Below are positions 26,891 through 36,561 of a stretch of 64,000 nt of DNA, in pieces. Within the stretch, counting starts at the first letter, position 1, and every line of letters begins with the position of its first letter. The position numbers and the translations under genes were made by a program. The stretch comes from Neobacillus rhizophilus. GTDB lineage: Bacteria > Bacillota > Bacilli > Bacillales > Cytobacillaceae. Location of the stretch: NCBI RefSeq assembly GCF_018343535.1, contig NZ_JAGYPF010000002.1, positions 832,103-896,102 of the forward strand, written 5' to 3'. The notes under the pieces are model-generated. The model made no database searches. It saw only the letters and a list, made by a program, of their open reading frames with translations, and was not told the origin of the DNA.

Positions 26891-26898
26891 GCTATAAT
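26891..26898 (+). promoter_or_regulatory. Extended -10 promoter for octahaem cytochrome gene
   Basis: TGC precedes TATAAT at 26893-26898 in the T-G-N extended -10 arrangement, about 75 bases before the GTG start. The -35 region is weak, which would fit activator dependence. Confidence 0.5.
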
Positions 26899-26973
26899 AG
26901 ATGTGTAATCCCTATATATAACTCTACAACCTACATTAAATACATAAATCCATAATAAGCGAGATGATATCTG

Positions 26974-29238
26974 GTGAAAGTCTTCCCCTTGTATAATAAA
27001 TCCTATATTTATATTTTCTTGATCGTTCTGCTTTTAGGAACTACGATTCTGTCGTTTCCGTCCATTGATGCATACTCTGCCAGTGATCCTGCCATAACAA
27101 TTGAGTCCCCTGTCCCGAATGAGGAACTTTCTACTAAAAATGTTGTTATTTCAGGCTCATATACTTCTGAGTTTCCAAAGTCCGAATTGTCATTTACCGC
27201 TTCTGAGGATGGAGTCGAAATTGCAGATTCCAATTGGCAGATTGATGAAACAAGTCACAAATGGACTTTTTCTACATCCGCTTTATCAGAAGGAGATCAT
27301 GCTATTACTATTAAGTTGGAAGAATTATCATCATCATCAACATCCAATCCTGCAACGGCATCTATCGCTTTTATAATAAAAATACCAACGGTAACTGTAA
27401 AACCTGCAATTTCCATAACGACACCATCACCATCTGAAGTTTTTGATTCAACAAATATTCTAATCTTAGGAACCTATACTGCTGATGTACCACAAACTAA
27501 CTTGATGTTTACCCTATTAGAAAATGGCAAGAAGATTTCCGATTCGTCCGCCAATGCAGGCGATTGGAATTTTGATGAAACAAGCTCGCCAAAAAAGTGG
27601 TCTTTTTCAACAAAGACATTGCCGGAAGGTACCCACACAGTTTCAATGGAAATGACCGATAAGGTAACAGGTGAAATTGCTAGTGCAACAACGTCCTTTA
27701 TCCTGGCTTTAACTAGACCATACATCGGCGATACAAAAATTATCTTCCCAGACAATTCGGAAAAAAAGTCCGAAGATTTAACCAGCGTTCCGCTTAATGC
27801 GAAAATCAAAATAACTGTTGTTGACGACCAAAGAATGGATCAGCTTAAAAGCAAAATTGACACTGGAAGCTATAACCCTATCAATGTAATATTGGGCACG
27901 GATACTATTAAAGGAACGACTCAAATCGGTGAGCCAGTTTTAAAAAATAATAAATATTATTACGATATCACCTTTACTCCTGCTGCTGGTGAATTAAAAA
28001 TTAACAGGACCTATCTGGTGTACCTAGATCCCGAACTTGCTGATGATTTGGACAATCCGGTATTTACGAAGTTTTTCAAAATTACAACCAAAACAAATGC
28101 TGATTGGGATGATATTGACGAGCAAAAACACACATCGTCAAATCCTCATGGACATTACATGTTGAATACGAATATGTGTGCATCCTGTCACAGCACGCAT
28201 ACTGATTCACCGTTTGACAAACTGGATACAAAAAGTAAACTAACTTCAGGCCGGGAAGGCGGCTCCTATCTTATTGATTTTAATGAACAGTTAAATGGTA
28301 AAGATTCACAAAACTATTGTATGGCTTGCCACGACGGGACTACCAACGCACCACTGATTGATGGGATTACAAGCCAATACCATCATGATAATCCGGTTGA
28401 GTATTCATCAACTGGAAAGGACAATTTAAAGGATGCAACATCATGCACCAGCTGTCATAACCCTCATGCGGAATGGTCAGAGGAAAACCCGAATTTGTTG
28501 AAGGACCATTATGTCTATAAACATAATTCGGAAGATCAAGAGAAAATGGGAGCTACCCCATTAACGGTGGACAGTTTGGATACATCTTGTGAAACTTGTC
28601 ATGATAATACTATCGAATTTGCAGCTATACCTGCAGATAAAGGAATGTACGAATTACTTAAATATAACAAGTCTTTCACTGCAGTAGGCAATGAAACTAC
28701 AAAAATTAATAAATCAACAGACCTTGAAGTTCCAACCAAAACCATCGGAGATTATTCCTTATGCTTAAGGTGTCATAATCTTGAAAAGAAAAAACAAAAT
28801 AAGGTTAGTTCAGATATCGAATCCTTTTATCTTGACGCCAATTCTGGCCATAATTTTAGCATTCCGATGAATGCAACCACTCAAAGAGATGGCAGCCAAT
28901 TAAATGGCCCAATCCCATGTGCGGAATGCCATGAAACACATGGATCGAACAATCTGTATAATTTGCGGGAAGTATTGGGTAATAATCCAACGGTAACTGA
29001 TAAATATAGAACTTCAGGGACGAAATGGAATGCGGTAAATGAACGGGAGTTCTGTACCAAATGCCATAATGGGTCAACTGAAATTTACGGTATAAAGGGC
29101 AATGCGATTTATGATGATGCAGGTCAGGCCATCAATTCAATTGTTGGCCATAATAAAAATGATATTGATCAGGCATGTTCCAAATGCCATAGCACCAATA
29201 ACTCATTTATCGAGGCCGCCCATGCACCTAAGAAGTAG
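26974..29238 (+). CDS. Exported octahaem cytochrome c with Ig-like N-terminal domains
   Basis: A 754-residue protein with a signal peptide or anchor (about residues 10-32). About 360 residues of repeated beta-sandwich domains follow (ITIESPVPNEELSTKNVVISG and ISITTPSPSEVFDSTNILILG open two similar repeats). The C-terminal half carries eight CXXCH motifs from residue 402 to 739 (CASCH, CMACH, CTSCH, CETCH, CLRCH, CAECH, CTKCH, CSKCH). The start is GTG 26974; the ribosome site is weak (GAGATGAT). It has its own promoter and terminator. The Ig-like part suggests binding to the wall or partner cytochromes, leaving the haem domain exposed. Confidence 0.85.
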   Translation: MKVFPLYNKSYIYIFLIVLLLGTTILSFPSIDAYSASDPAITIESPVPNEELSTKNVVISGSYTSEFPKSELSFTASEDGVEIADSNWQIDETSHKWTFSTSALSEGDHAITIKLEELSSSSTSNPATASIAFIIKIPTVTVKPAISITTPSPSEVFDSTNILILGTYTADVPQTNLMFTLLENGKKISDSSANAGDWNFDETSSPKKWSFSTKTLPEGTHTVSMEMTDKVTGEIASATTSFILALTRPYIGDTKIIFPDNSEKKSEDLTSVPLNAKIKITVVDDQRMDQLKSKIDTGSYNPINVILGTDTIKGTTQIGEPVLKNNKYYYDITFTPAAGELKINRTYLVYLDPELADDLDNPVFTKFFKITTKTNADWDDIDEQKHTSSNPHGHYMLNTNMCASCHSTHTDSPFDKLDTKSKLTSGREGGSYLIDFNEQLNGKDSQNYCMACHDGTTNAPLIDGITSQYHHDNPVEYSSTGKDNLKDATSCTSCHNPHAEWSEENPNLLKDHYVYKHNSEDQEKMGATPLTVDSLDTSCETCHDNTIEFAAIPADKGMYELLKYNKSFTAVGNETTKINKSTDLEVPTKTIGDYSLCLRCHNLEKKKQNKVSSDIESFYLDANSGHNFSIPMNATTQRDGSQLNGPIPCAECHETHGSNNLYNLREVLGNNPTVTDKYRTSGTKWNAVNEREFCTKCHNGSTEIYGIKGNAIYDDAGQAINSIVGHNKNDIDQACSKCHSTNNSFIEAAHAPKK

Positions 29239-29242
29239 CCGT

Positions 29243-29274
29243 AAAAAACGAGAGGGAAATTTCCTCTCGTTTTT
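29243..29274. terminator. Terminator of octahaem cytochrome gene
   Basis: A perfect stem AAAACGAGAGGGAAA/TTTCCTCTCGTTTT-type hairpin with a T tail and a matching A-tract on the other side, five bases past the stop. Confidence 0.92.
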
Positions 29275-29307
29275 GTGCGTTTGGGAAAGAAAATAATATT
29301 AGCATCT

Positions 29308-29335
29308 TTTTTATGGGTATAAATACCCATAAAAA
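29308..29335. promoter_or_regulatory. 28-bp perfect palindrome, possible operator
   Basis: Arms TTTTTATGGGTAT and its exact complement are separated by two A residues. The tight two-base spacer is poor for an RNA hairpin but normal for a DNA-binding dimer. It lies in the 356-base gap before the fifth cytochrome gene. Confidence 0.5.
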
Positions 29336-29461
29336 TCTCCTCACATAAGCCAAAAGACTTAATGTGGATATTTTTGCAGGTTTATATTTAAATTGAGAAC
29401 TCCTCATTACGGTATGTTTTTCTGTTATTAAATACATTGTATTATACAAAATTAGTGAATT

Positions 29462-29487
29462 AGATCTACTAATTGTAGATCTTTTTT
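29462..29487 (+). terminator. Leader terminator before fifth cytochrome gene
   Basis: A perfect 8-bp stem AGATCTAC/GTAGATCT with a TAATT loop, followed by TTTTTT. The upstream gene is already terminated at 29243, so this hairpin lies in what is probably the leader of the next gene. Confidence 0.7.
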
Positions 29488-29594
29488 AATCAATAAAAGA
29501 AAGGGGGGATAGGGTGGGAAATGTCATTTGGTTTAAAGAAGAGTAAATAGAGAAGAGAGACAAAACATGTCTCACAAAATGGGGGAGTTTTAAG

Positions 29595-31546
29595 ATGAGT
29601 CGTAAATCGGTTGGTATCAGCGTGGTGTTTATTGCTGCTTTATTGATGCTAAGCACATTTTATGTTTCCGCTTTAAGTAACAACTTTTCGAATTACAAGC
29701 CTTCCAGTAATGGTACGACAACCGTTTCAAATCCGGATATATCTACCTATGTAAAAAGTGCAAATGATTTGGACGACCAAAGCTTGAGCATGAAAATAAA
29801 CGGCACTCAGGTAAATGCGCAATTTTCCTATAAAGTCGAACGCAAGGATGGGACTATCTTCTATAAAGCATCCGATTTAAAGGATGGAACCAACACGGTA
29901 GAAGTCAGCATCAATGACAATGCTGGGAACACTCTTAATGATTCCTGGTCATTTATTGTAAAGGAAGCGCCAAAGTTCAGCAATCTTAGTCCTGCAGATA
30001 AAAGTGAGCAGGCCAACTTGGGTCAATTATCTGCAACGGTTAAGGATAACACAGCAGTGGACTGGAGTTCCGTAAAGCTCAAAATAAATAATAGTTATGT
30101 GAGTACTGCTTCATTAAATTTTAACTCCGAAACTGGTACTGTAACATATAACAGAAATTTTGCCAGTGGCAGTTACACTGCGGCTCTGGAAGTAAAAGAT
30201 ATGAATGGTAATTTAAGTACAAAAACCTGGAGTTTTGTTGTTGATAACACAGCGCCAGCCCTTGAATATTTTAGCGGCTTAAAAGACGGCGCTACGATTG
30301 ACTACAGCAACTTGAATATTTCACAAAATTAAAAGATTTAACGGATATCAAAGATAACGGAAGTTTAACATTAGACGGAACACCCGTAGATTTTGATTTT
30401 AAATATGAAGGTTATTCCGATTATGATGATGATTATGTTGTTACATCCAGGAAAACTGCTTACATTACGTACACCGGTACGATTCGAAATGGTCAACACA
30501 CCCTGTCCTTATATACAGAAGACAAATTAGGTAACAGCATCACCCGCAACTGGAAATTTACTGTCTCTGTCAAACCAGTGGTTTCGAATGCCATTCCTTT
30601 TAAATACGGTGTTAAGAATCTAAAACCAGCGATTTCTGCAACAATAACATCGCCAAACGGCACAATTAATGGCGATTCCATCATATTTAAATTGGATGGA
30701 CACCCTGTTGGTTTCACCTATGATGCAGGTTCCGGTTTAGTAAGCTACACTCCTTCTGACGCCTTGGAAAATGAAGCTTACCATACTGTTTCCATCGCAG
30801 CGTCCGACCTGTCAGGTACATCTATTAATAAAGAGTGGAAATTCTATACCAATACCTACCCAGATATGAAGGATTCAAATATTTCCAACTGTACTTCCTG
30901 TCACCAGGCCAATCGCATTGAGGGAAGCAATGGGGATTTAGAAAGTGTTCATATCAAAAAGTTATACTTTAATGGAACACATTCAAACAATCGTTGTGAT
31001 AACTGTCACAATTATATATCCGTCCCGTCTAACTGCAGTCAGTGCCATGAAGACCCTGATGGGACATTTGCTTACGCTCCACACGGATCAACACCATCGA
31101 TCAAATATCAACCAACCAATGTTGATGCTACAATGCCATTAAGGGTAACGGAGAATCGTGAAATGAATGACTGTATCCTCTGCCACCAGCCAGGATCACA
31201 GGTCAAAGGCTATACAGGATATCAGTCTACACCAACCAGACTTTTGAACAATCACGATATTCCGGAACTTCATAAGGCAAATAATGAACCGGATTGTACA
31301 GGATGCCACGCAAAATCACTAACGAACGAACATGCCCGCGATGGCAGACAAGATGCAAATGGCAACCCGATCACTTGCAATACTTGTCACCAAAGTACGA
31401 ATCCTGCAGTGGTGCAAGCGATAAAAGATAAAAATACATCTTGTACGTCCTGTCACTCCAGGGATACTGTCCATAAGGACATCCATTCGAAGTGTGCAAC
31501 CTGTCACTCAAAGGGCAGTTACGAAGATTCACGTAGTGCAAATTAA
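29595..31546 (+). pseudogene. Exported octahaem cytochrome c with Ig-like domains, frameshifted
   Basis: One gene of about 650 codons is split by a single missing base near 30323-30331. The first frame runs from ATG 29595 (signal peptide to about residue 27, LSTFYVSALS) to a stop at 30332. The second frame continues the same Ig-like repeats (KLKDLTDIKDNGSLTLDG) and reaches 31546. The break lies in the A-rich run CACAAAATTAAAA; one more A restores the frame. The first 430 residues are three to four bacterial Ig-like repeats (WSFIVKEAPKF, WSFVVDNTAP, WKFTVSVKP, WKFYTN). Eight CXXCH motifs follow (CTSCH, CDNCH, CSQCH, CILCH, CTGCH, CNTCH, CTSCH, CATCH). It could be a sequencing error, a decayed gene or phase variation. 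Confidence 0.85.
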
Positions 31547-31568
31547 TTTACTAACGGAAAAATAGATA

Positions 31569-31612
31569 AAGGGGCTTTCCAAAAAATTTGGCTTTTTGGT
31601 AGCCCCTTTTTT
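31569..31612 (+). terminator. Terminator of fifth cytochrome gene
   Basis: AAGGGGCT pairs with AGCCCCTT around an extended loop that itself can fold (CCAAAA/TTTTGG), followed by TTTTTT. Confidence 0.85.
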
Positions 31613-31711
31613 AGCATTTAATATACAAGCTATTTGGTAAATGGAAAAAATATCGAACAGCCAAGTTTCCTTCAATCTTAGAATTTTTGCCATCCCTATA
31701 ATTTAGACTTC

Positions 31712-33637
31712 TTATCTTAGCTTTAACAACCATTCCTTCAGCCCGTCAACCTTCCCCCACAAATGCAAATGCATCGACGCATACACAATAGCTTCGTTCT
31801 CATCCCCGAAACCGTAATATTCAGGCGCATCATTCGGCAGCTTCTTTTTGCCGGTTAGGTAATATAACACAAACCTATTACTGCTTTTTGCCTGTTTCAC
31901 CAACGTTTTTGCCTTTACTGTGTTGCCGTTCGTGAGCAGCTCTAGCAAAAGCTTATTGTAGGTGGTTTCTGTTGTTTCCTCATTATATTTTTCTAACAGA
32001 GCTTCGGCCTTTTCATATTCTTCTTTTTCGATGTAAGCCACAAACAAGGAAGTCCGGACACCCTGATTATCCATTGTGTTCAATATGAGCAGTTCCTCAT
32101 AATGCTCTATTGCCTCGTCAATATTCCCTAACAAAAAGATTGTCTCGGCATAATTGAACTTTGCCCGCATGTACGGTCTTGTTTCAATTAGCCCCCAGAA
32201 ATCCCCTTCGTTTTCCAAGAAAAACTCCTTGCCGAGATGTTTTTCGCCGACCTGCAGGCCATGATAATACAATTCTGCCGCTTCTTCGGGGTTTTCGGCA
32301 AGGTCACCAAGTAAAACATAAGCATCGACACAATAGGGATTAATGTTTAGTGCTTCCTGGATCAGTTGAAGTTTTGTAACGACTTCAGAACGCAAGGCCT
32401 CAAAAACCAATTCCTGAGCACGGTGCTCATCTCGTCTTGAAACCTTCTTTGGCAATTTGTCAGGAATATTTATAGTAAAGGCGGAAGCCTTACTGGGGTT
32501 TCCTCTACGCCCCTTTTCATCTTTTCCTTTCGGAAACTCAATGACCTCCGCTTCTTCAAATTGTGGTTCCTCGTCAACCCCGTACACAATATTCATCATT
32601 TCGCTTATTTCTTGGTTCAGGACATTTTCCATCTCCGATGAGATTGTGGAAATGGACCTCGCGGACACGCTGTATATCTGCCCAAGCTCCTTTTGTGTAA
32701 ATACTTTTTCCAGCATCGGCATCATTTTTTGCATTAAATAATGCAGCCCGGCGGCATATAGATTCGGGTTCTGAATCCGCTTTTTCCGCTTCTGGCAATA
32801 ACTAAACCAAAGCACAATCCCAGCGTCCACAACTGGCGCAGGCGTGTCAAAAGCTTCTGCTTGTGCTTTGAAAAGGTCGGCAACCTCCTTGTAAATTGGG
32901 GCTGGCCATTCTATGTCATCCGTTTCGATTAGGCCGCCAACCATCGGCAGTTCGCTCAAAACTTCAATAAAAAAATCATCTAAATACTGTTGTGGGGACG
33001 GATAGTCTGCGGCGATGCTGCTATCTTCAATATAAGAAAAAGCAACTTCAGGTTTTAAATCCGGCAAATCAAATGGCGCCGGGAAAAATGCAAAGTTTTG
33101 GTCAAATGGTACCAACAAACCCAAAAGGAATGTGCCTTCCTCAAAATCAGCCGGCGTACCTGTAATAATTGTCTCATGCTGTTCCCCCGTAAAGCCATCC
33201 TCTACTGTCAGCTTGTTGTTTTCAACTTTTAAGACTTTCCCGGCAATTGTACGCCCCTTTGTCCAAGTTTGAAAAATTTTCTTCAGCTTGGGCCGCTTAA
33301 TTTTTCCAGCCTCTGTAGCTATAAATTTCTCAATAACTTTTTTTCCGTCATCCAATTCTTCAAAAAGGGAAAACCAGATGGCATGAACCACTTCATAGAA
33401 TTCCCGTTCTTCTTCATCCTCTAATTCGAGGCTGCTATACTCCATGAACATTTCAAAATCATCTTCGATTTCCGCGCCAAAATAATTGAACGCAAAATGA
33501 ATCATTTGCTTCTGCAGCTCGTCTGCTTCACTTTCCAGTAAATGGGTGATGGACACAGCTTCACTTGCACCGCAGCACTTTTTATACTTTATTCCGCTCC
33601 CGCAAGGACATGGTTCATTCCGGCTTGGTTTCTCCAT
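31712..33637 (-). CDS. SEC-C motif and TPR-containing protein
   Basis: A 641-residue cytoplasmic protein. It begins with a SEC-C zinc motif (RNEPCPCGSGIKYKKCCG, residues 5-22), the same fold as the SecA tail. A long middle region of unknown fold follows, with DUF-type motifs and an acidic linker near 370-400, and then tetratricopeptide repeats from about 415 to 560 (NPYCVDAYVLLGDL, ANFNYAETIFLLGNIDEAIEHYEELL-like). The function is unknown. Proteins combining SEC-C with TPR occur widely in Bacillaceae. It lies six bases downstream of the UPF0158 gene in a two-gene operon. Confidence 0.82.
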   Translation of the reverse strand: MEKPSRNEPCPCGSGIKYKKCCGASEAVSITHLLESEADELQKQMIHFAFNYFGAEIEDDFEMFMEYSSLELEDEEEREFYEVVHAIWFSLFEELDDGKKVIEKFIATEAGKIKRPKLKKIFQTWTKGRTIAGKVLKVENNKLTVEDGFTGEQHETIITGTPADFEEGTFLLGLLVPFDQNFAFFPAPFDLPDLKPEVAFSYIEDSSIAADYPSPQQYLDDFFIEVLSELPMVGGLIETDDIEWPAPIYKEVADLFKAQAEAFDTPAPVVDAGIVLWFSYCQKRKKRIQNPNLYAAGLHYLMQKMMPMLEKVFTQKELGQIYSVSARSISTISSEMENVLNQEISEMMNIVYGVDEEPQFEEAEVIEFPKGKDEKGRRGNPSKASAFTINIPDKLPKKVSRRDEHRAQELVFEALRSEVVTKLQLIQEALNINPYCVDAYVLLGDLAENPEEAAELYYHGLQVGEKHLGKEFFLENEGDFWGLIETRPYMRAKFNYAETIFLLGNIDEAIEHYEELLILNTMDNQGVRTSLFVAYIEKEEYEKAEALLEKYNEETTETTYNKLLLELLTNGNTVKAKTLVKQAKSSNRFVLYYLTGKKKLPNDAPEYYGFGDENEAIVYASMHLHLWGKVDGLKEWLLKLR

Positions 33638-33643
33638 CTCGCT

Positions 33644-34051
33644 TTACACCTCTTTTTTCTCTATAAATTCTAACCATTCTTCCATTTCTTTTTTTGCATA
33701 CCCATATTCAAAGGCATACCACTCATTTTCAAGCCCGGCTACAATCAGCCCATCTTTAAATTTACGAAAAGGCCGATGACTGCTACTTAACGCTCGAAAC
33801 AGCGGCTCGCTTTTTTTGTCATCATTAACCTGTGCTGCAAATAGCTCCATTAGCCGAAATGCTTCAAAAGATTCGATGCTTGGAATCTCAATATAACGGT
33901 CTATATTTTTCTCATCATCCCAGTCTATTCCTTCTTCGTCGGTTATGAGTGGGTCTCCGTCATAGACAACTTGTTTCGTCTCCAAATCCAGGTAAGACTG
34001 TCCGATATTGTTCATTAAATATGTATCAATCAATTCATCCAATAAATTCAT
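33644..34051 (-). CDS. UPF0158 family protein
   Basis: A 135-residue cytoplasmic protein of the UPF0158 family. The recognisable core is DRYIEIPSIESFEAFRLME, followed by the SSHRPFRKFKDGL motif and WYAFEYGYAKKEMEEWLE at the C-terminus. No activity is known. It is the first gene of a minus-strand pair with the SEC-C/TPR gene, which starts six bases later. The start is supported by GTGGTAAC-type weak upstream sequence only, but the next Met would remove conserved sequence. Confidence 0.8.
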   Translation of the reverse strand: MNLLDELIDTYLMNNIGQSYLDLETKQVVYDGDPLITDEEGIDWDDEKNIDRYIEIPSIESFEAFRLMELFAAQVNDDKKSEPLFRALSSSHRPFRKFKDGLIVAGLENEWYAFEYGYAKKEMEEWLEFIEKKEV

Positions 34052-34179
34052 ATGTTACCACCTGCTCTTATTCAATAGTACCATTTTCGACAGATTCATA
34101 TAGGAAAATACAAAGGTTTTAGGGGAGAATTTCTAGATTAGTGCCAAAAATATCCAAAAGAAAAATTCAACGCCTTTTT

Positions 34180-34209
34180 TTGAATTTTTCCCACTTCTCA
34201 AGTTATAAT
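34180..34209 (+). promoter_or_regulatory. SigA-type promoter of prfB
   Basis: TTGAAT (34180-34185), 18 bases, TATAAT (34204-34209). It lies about 70 bases upstream of the prfB ATG and is the only good match in the gap. Confidence 0.65.
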
Positions 34210-34278
34210 TAACAAGGACTAACCAGCAACTTCAGAATAATCTATAATAAATGTTATAACTTTTTAGAGGTGACGAAA

Positions 34279-35380
34279 ATGGAATTAGCGGAAATTCGCA
34301 ATGAACTTGAAATTACGGCTAAGAAATTAGCCGACTTTAGGGGGTCTCTTTGACCTAGAAAACAAGGAAGCCAGAATTGCGGAGCTTGAGGATGAAATGC
34401 TCCACCCCGATTTTTGGAATGACCAAGAAATGGCCCAGAAAGTAATCAGCGAGGCCAATGGCTTGAAGGACCAGGTTCATGAATTTTATGAACTGAACGA
34501 ATCATTTGAGAACCTGGAAGTGACCTATGAGTTGGTGAAAGAAGAAAGCGATGCCGAGCTTCAGGCTGAACTGGAAGAAGAGCTTCAGCAGCTGACAGAC
34601 CGGTTAGGTCAATTTGAATTGCAGCTTCTTTTAAGTGAAGAGTATGATAAAAATAATGCAATCCTTGAGCTTCACCCGGGTGCCGGTGGAACAGAGTCGC
34701 AGGACTGGGGCTCAATGCTGCTAAGAATGTACACAAGATGGGCCGAGAAAAAGGGCTTTAAGGTAGAAACCCTTGATTATCTTCCGGGTGATGAAGCAGG
34801 CATCAAAAGCGTGACCCTCGCTATCAAAGGGCATAATGCCTATGGCTACCTGAAGGCAGAAAAGGGAGTTCACCGCTTGGTAAGGATTTCGCCGTTTGAT
34901 TCTTCCGGCCGGCGACATACATCTTTTGCATCCTGTGAAGTGATGCCGGAACTAAACGATGATATCGAGGTTGAAATTCGGACAGAGGATTTACGGGTTG
35001 ATACGTACCGTTCAAGTGGCGCGGGCGGACAGCACGTTAACAAAACAGAATCAGCCATCCGAATTACCCATCTCCCGACCGGCATTGTGGTAAGCTGCCA
35101 AACCGAGCGATCCCAGATTCAAAACCGCGAGCGGGCCATGAACATGTTAAGAGCCAAGCTTTACCAACGGGAAATTGAAGAGAAGGAAAAGGCGCTTTTG
35201 GAAATTCGCGGCGAACAAAAGGAAATCGGCTGGGGAAGTCAAATTCGCTCTTACGTCTTCCATCCGTATTCAATGGTAAAAGACCACCGTACTGGTGCCG
35301 AAACTGGTAATGTTCAGGCTGTTATGGACGGGGAATTGGATCAGTTTATTAATTCATATTTGCGTTCAAGGATTTCATAA
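34279..35380 (+). CDS. prfB: Peptide chain release factor 2, programmed +1 frameshift
   Basis: RF2 reads UAA and UGA stop codons. The gene is read as 34279-34350 joined to 34352-35380, giving about 366 residues. Frame 0 starts [11 protein letters not shown] and stops at TGA 34351. The slippery site CTT-TGA-C is preceded by the internal Shine-Dalgarno AGGGGG (34340-34345), the classic autoregulatory signal: low RF2 lets the ribosome slip forward on CTT. In the second frame, the catalytic GGQ is in [12 protein letters not shown], and a RF2-type stop-codon recognition region ([12 protein letters not shown]) is present. This is conserved biology, not a mutation. Confidence 0.97.
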
Positions 35381-35387
35381 TCGATAT

Positions 35388-35438
35388 CCCAAATAAAAGC
35401 CTTTGTCAACTTGGTTGGCAAAGGCTTTTATTTGGGAT
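35388..35438. terminator. Strong terminator of prfB
   Basis: An 18-bp perfect stem (CCCAAATAAAAGCCTTTG and its complement) with a 13-base loop. Its arms contain A- and T-runs on both sides. Confidence 0.85.
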
Positions 35439-35643
35439 TGTTGCCAATCATGGTAGCTTTAATGAAGATTAACGGTTTCTTCTAGTGATTCGAGTATGCC
35501 CTCTAGCTTCCCTTATGAAATTTCTCCAAAGAACATATGCTAATAAAAATTTACCCCTTTATCGCGTTAGCCTAATGCCATTTACACCATATTTTTCCCG
35601 TGCTATACTCTCAATCGGAATTTAATAAGAGAGGTATCATTTC

Positions 35644-36510
35644 ATGAATATATTGAGCAAATTAACAAACACTTATCCAAAAACCAGAATTGCCGCCGAC
35701 TACCTTTTTGTTCTGGTCGGTGCAGCCATTATTGCGATTACGTTCAACGTTTTTCTCTTGCCAAACCAAATTGCCTCGGGTGGAGTCAGCGGCATCAGTA
35801 CTATTTTAAAATCCGTGCTCGGCCTTGAGCCCGCATACGTCCAATGGGCATTCAATATTCCGCTGTTTATCGCTGGTGTAGTTCTGCTTGGAAAACAATT
35901 TGGCGTCAAAACACTAGCCGGCACTGTTTTTCTTCCGTTCGTGGTTTTCCTAACAAGAAATTGGGAGCCGTGGACACATGATGCACTACTCGGCGCTTTG
36001 TTCGGCGGGATTGGCGTTGGTCTTGGTCTTGGGATTGTCTTTAGAGGAAATGCATCGACTGGCGGAACCGACCTTGCCGCACAGATCATCAATAAATACA
36101 CTGGTTTTACCCTAGGTAGATGTGTCGTTATGATTGACGGCCTCATCGTCCTCACTGCAGCTATCGTTTTTGATATTGAAAAAGGCTTATATGCATTAAT
36201 CGGACTGTATGTAACCAGCAAAACCATTGATTTGGTTCAGGTCGGTTTTGGCCGGTCAAAGATGGCGATGATAATTACAAATAAACAAGAAGAAGTTCGT
36301 GCAGGGATTTTGCATAAAATAGACCGTGGTGTGACAAAACTATCAGCATACGGTGGTTTCACCGAGCATGAACGCCCAGTTTTGATGTGTGTGGTGGATC
36401 AAACGGAGTTCACAAAATTGAAACAATTGGTCAAAACCCTTGACCCGTCTGCTTTTGTCGTGGTAATGGATGCTGCAGAGGTGTTAGGGGAGGGTTTCAA
36501 ACGCCCATAA
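35644..36510 (+). CDS. yvjA: YitT family membrane protein (YvjA)
   Basis: A 288-residue membrane protein of the YitT family with five to six N-terminal helices (DUF161, FNVFLLPNQIASGGVSGI and GNASTGGTDL motifs) and a C-terminal cytoplasmic DUF2179 domain (KIDRGVTKLSAYGGFT, about residues 220-280). The function is unknown; the fold suggests a small-molecule transporter with a regulatory domain. Position between prfB and cccB is the same as B. subtilis yvjA. AGAGAGGTATC lies upstream of the ATG. Confidence 0.9.
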   Translation: MNILSKLTNTYPKTRIAADYLFVLVGAAIIAITFNVFLLPNQIASGGVSGISTILKSVLGLEPAYVQWAFNIPLFIAGVVLLGKQFGVKTLAGTVFLPFVVFLTRNWEPWTHDALLGALFGGIGVGLGLGIVFRGNASTGGTDLAAQIINKYTGFTLGRCVVMIDGLIVLTAAIVFDIEKGLYALIGLYVTSKTIDLVQVGFGRSKMAMIITNKQEEVRAGILHKIDRGVTKLSAYGGFTEHERPVLMCVVDQTEFTKLKQLVKTLDPSAFVVVMDAAEVLGEGFKRP

Positions 36511-36561
36511 CATTGGTATAATTAATCAGTGATGGGATTATTTACATTAGGGGGAGTAACA

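Noticed and set aside
34279-34353. prfB as a pseudogene because of TGA at codon 25
   Set aside because: AGGGGG followed by CTT-TGA-C is the conserved programmed frameshift of release factor 2.
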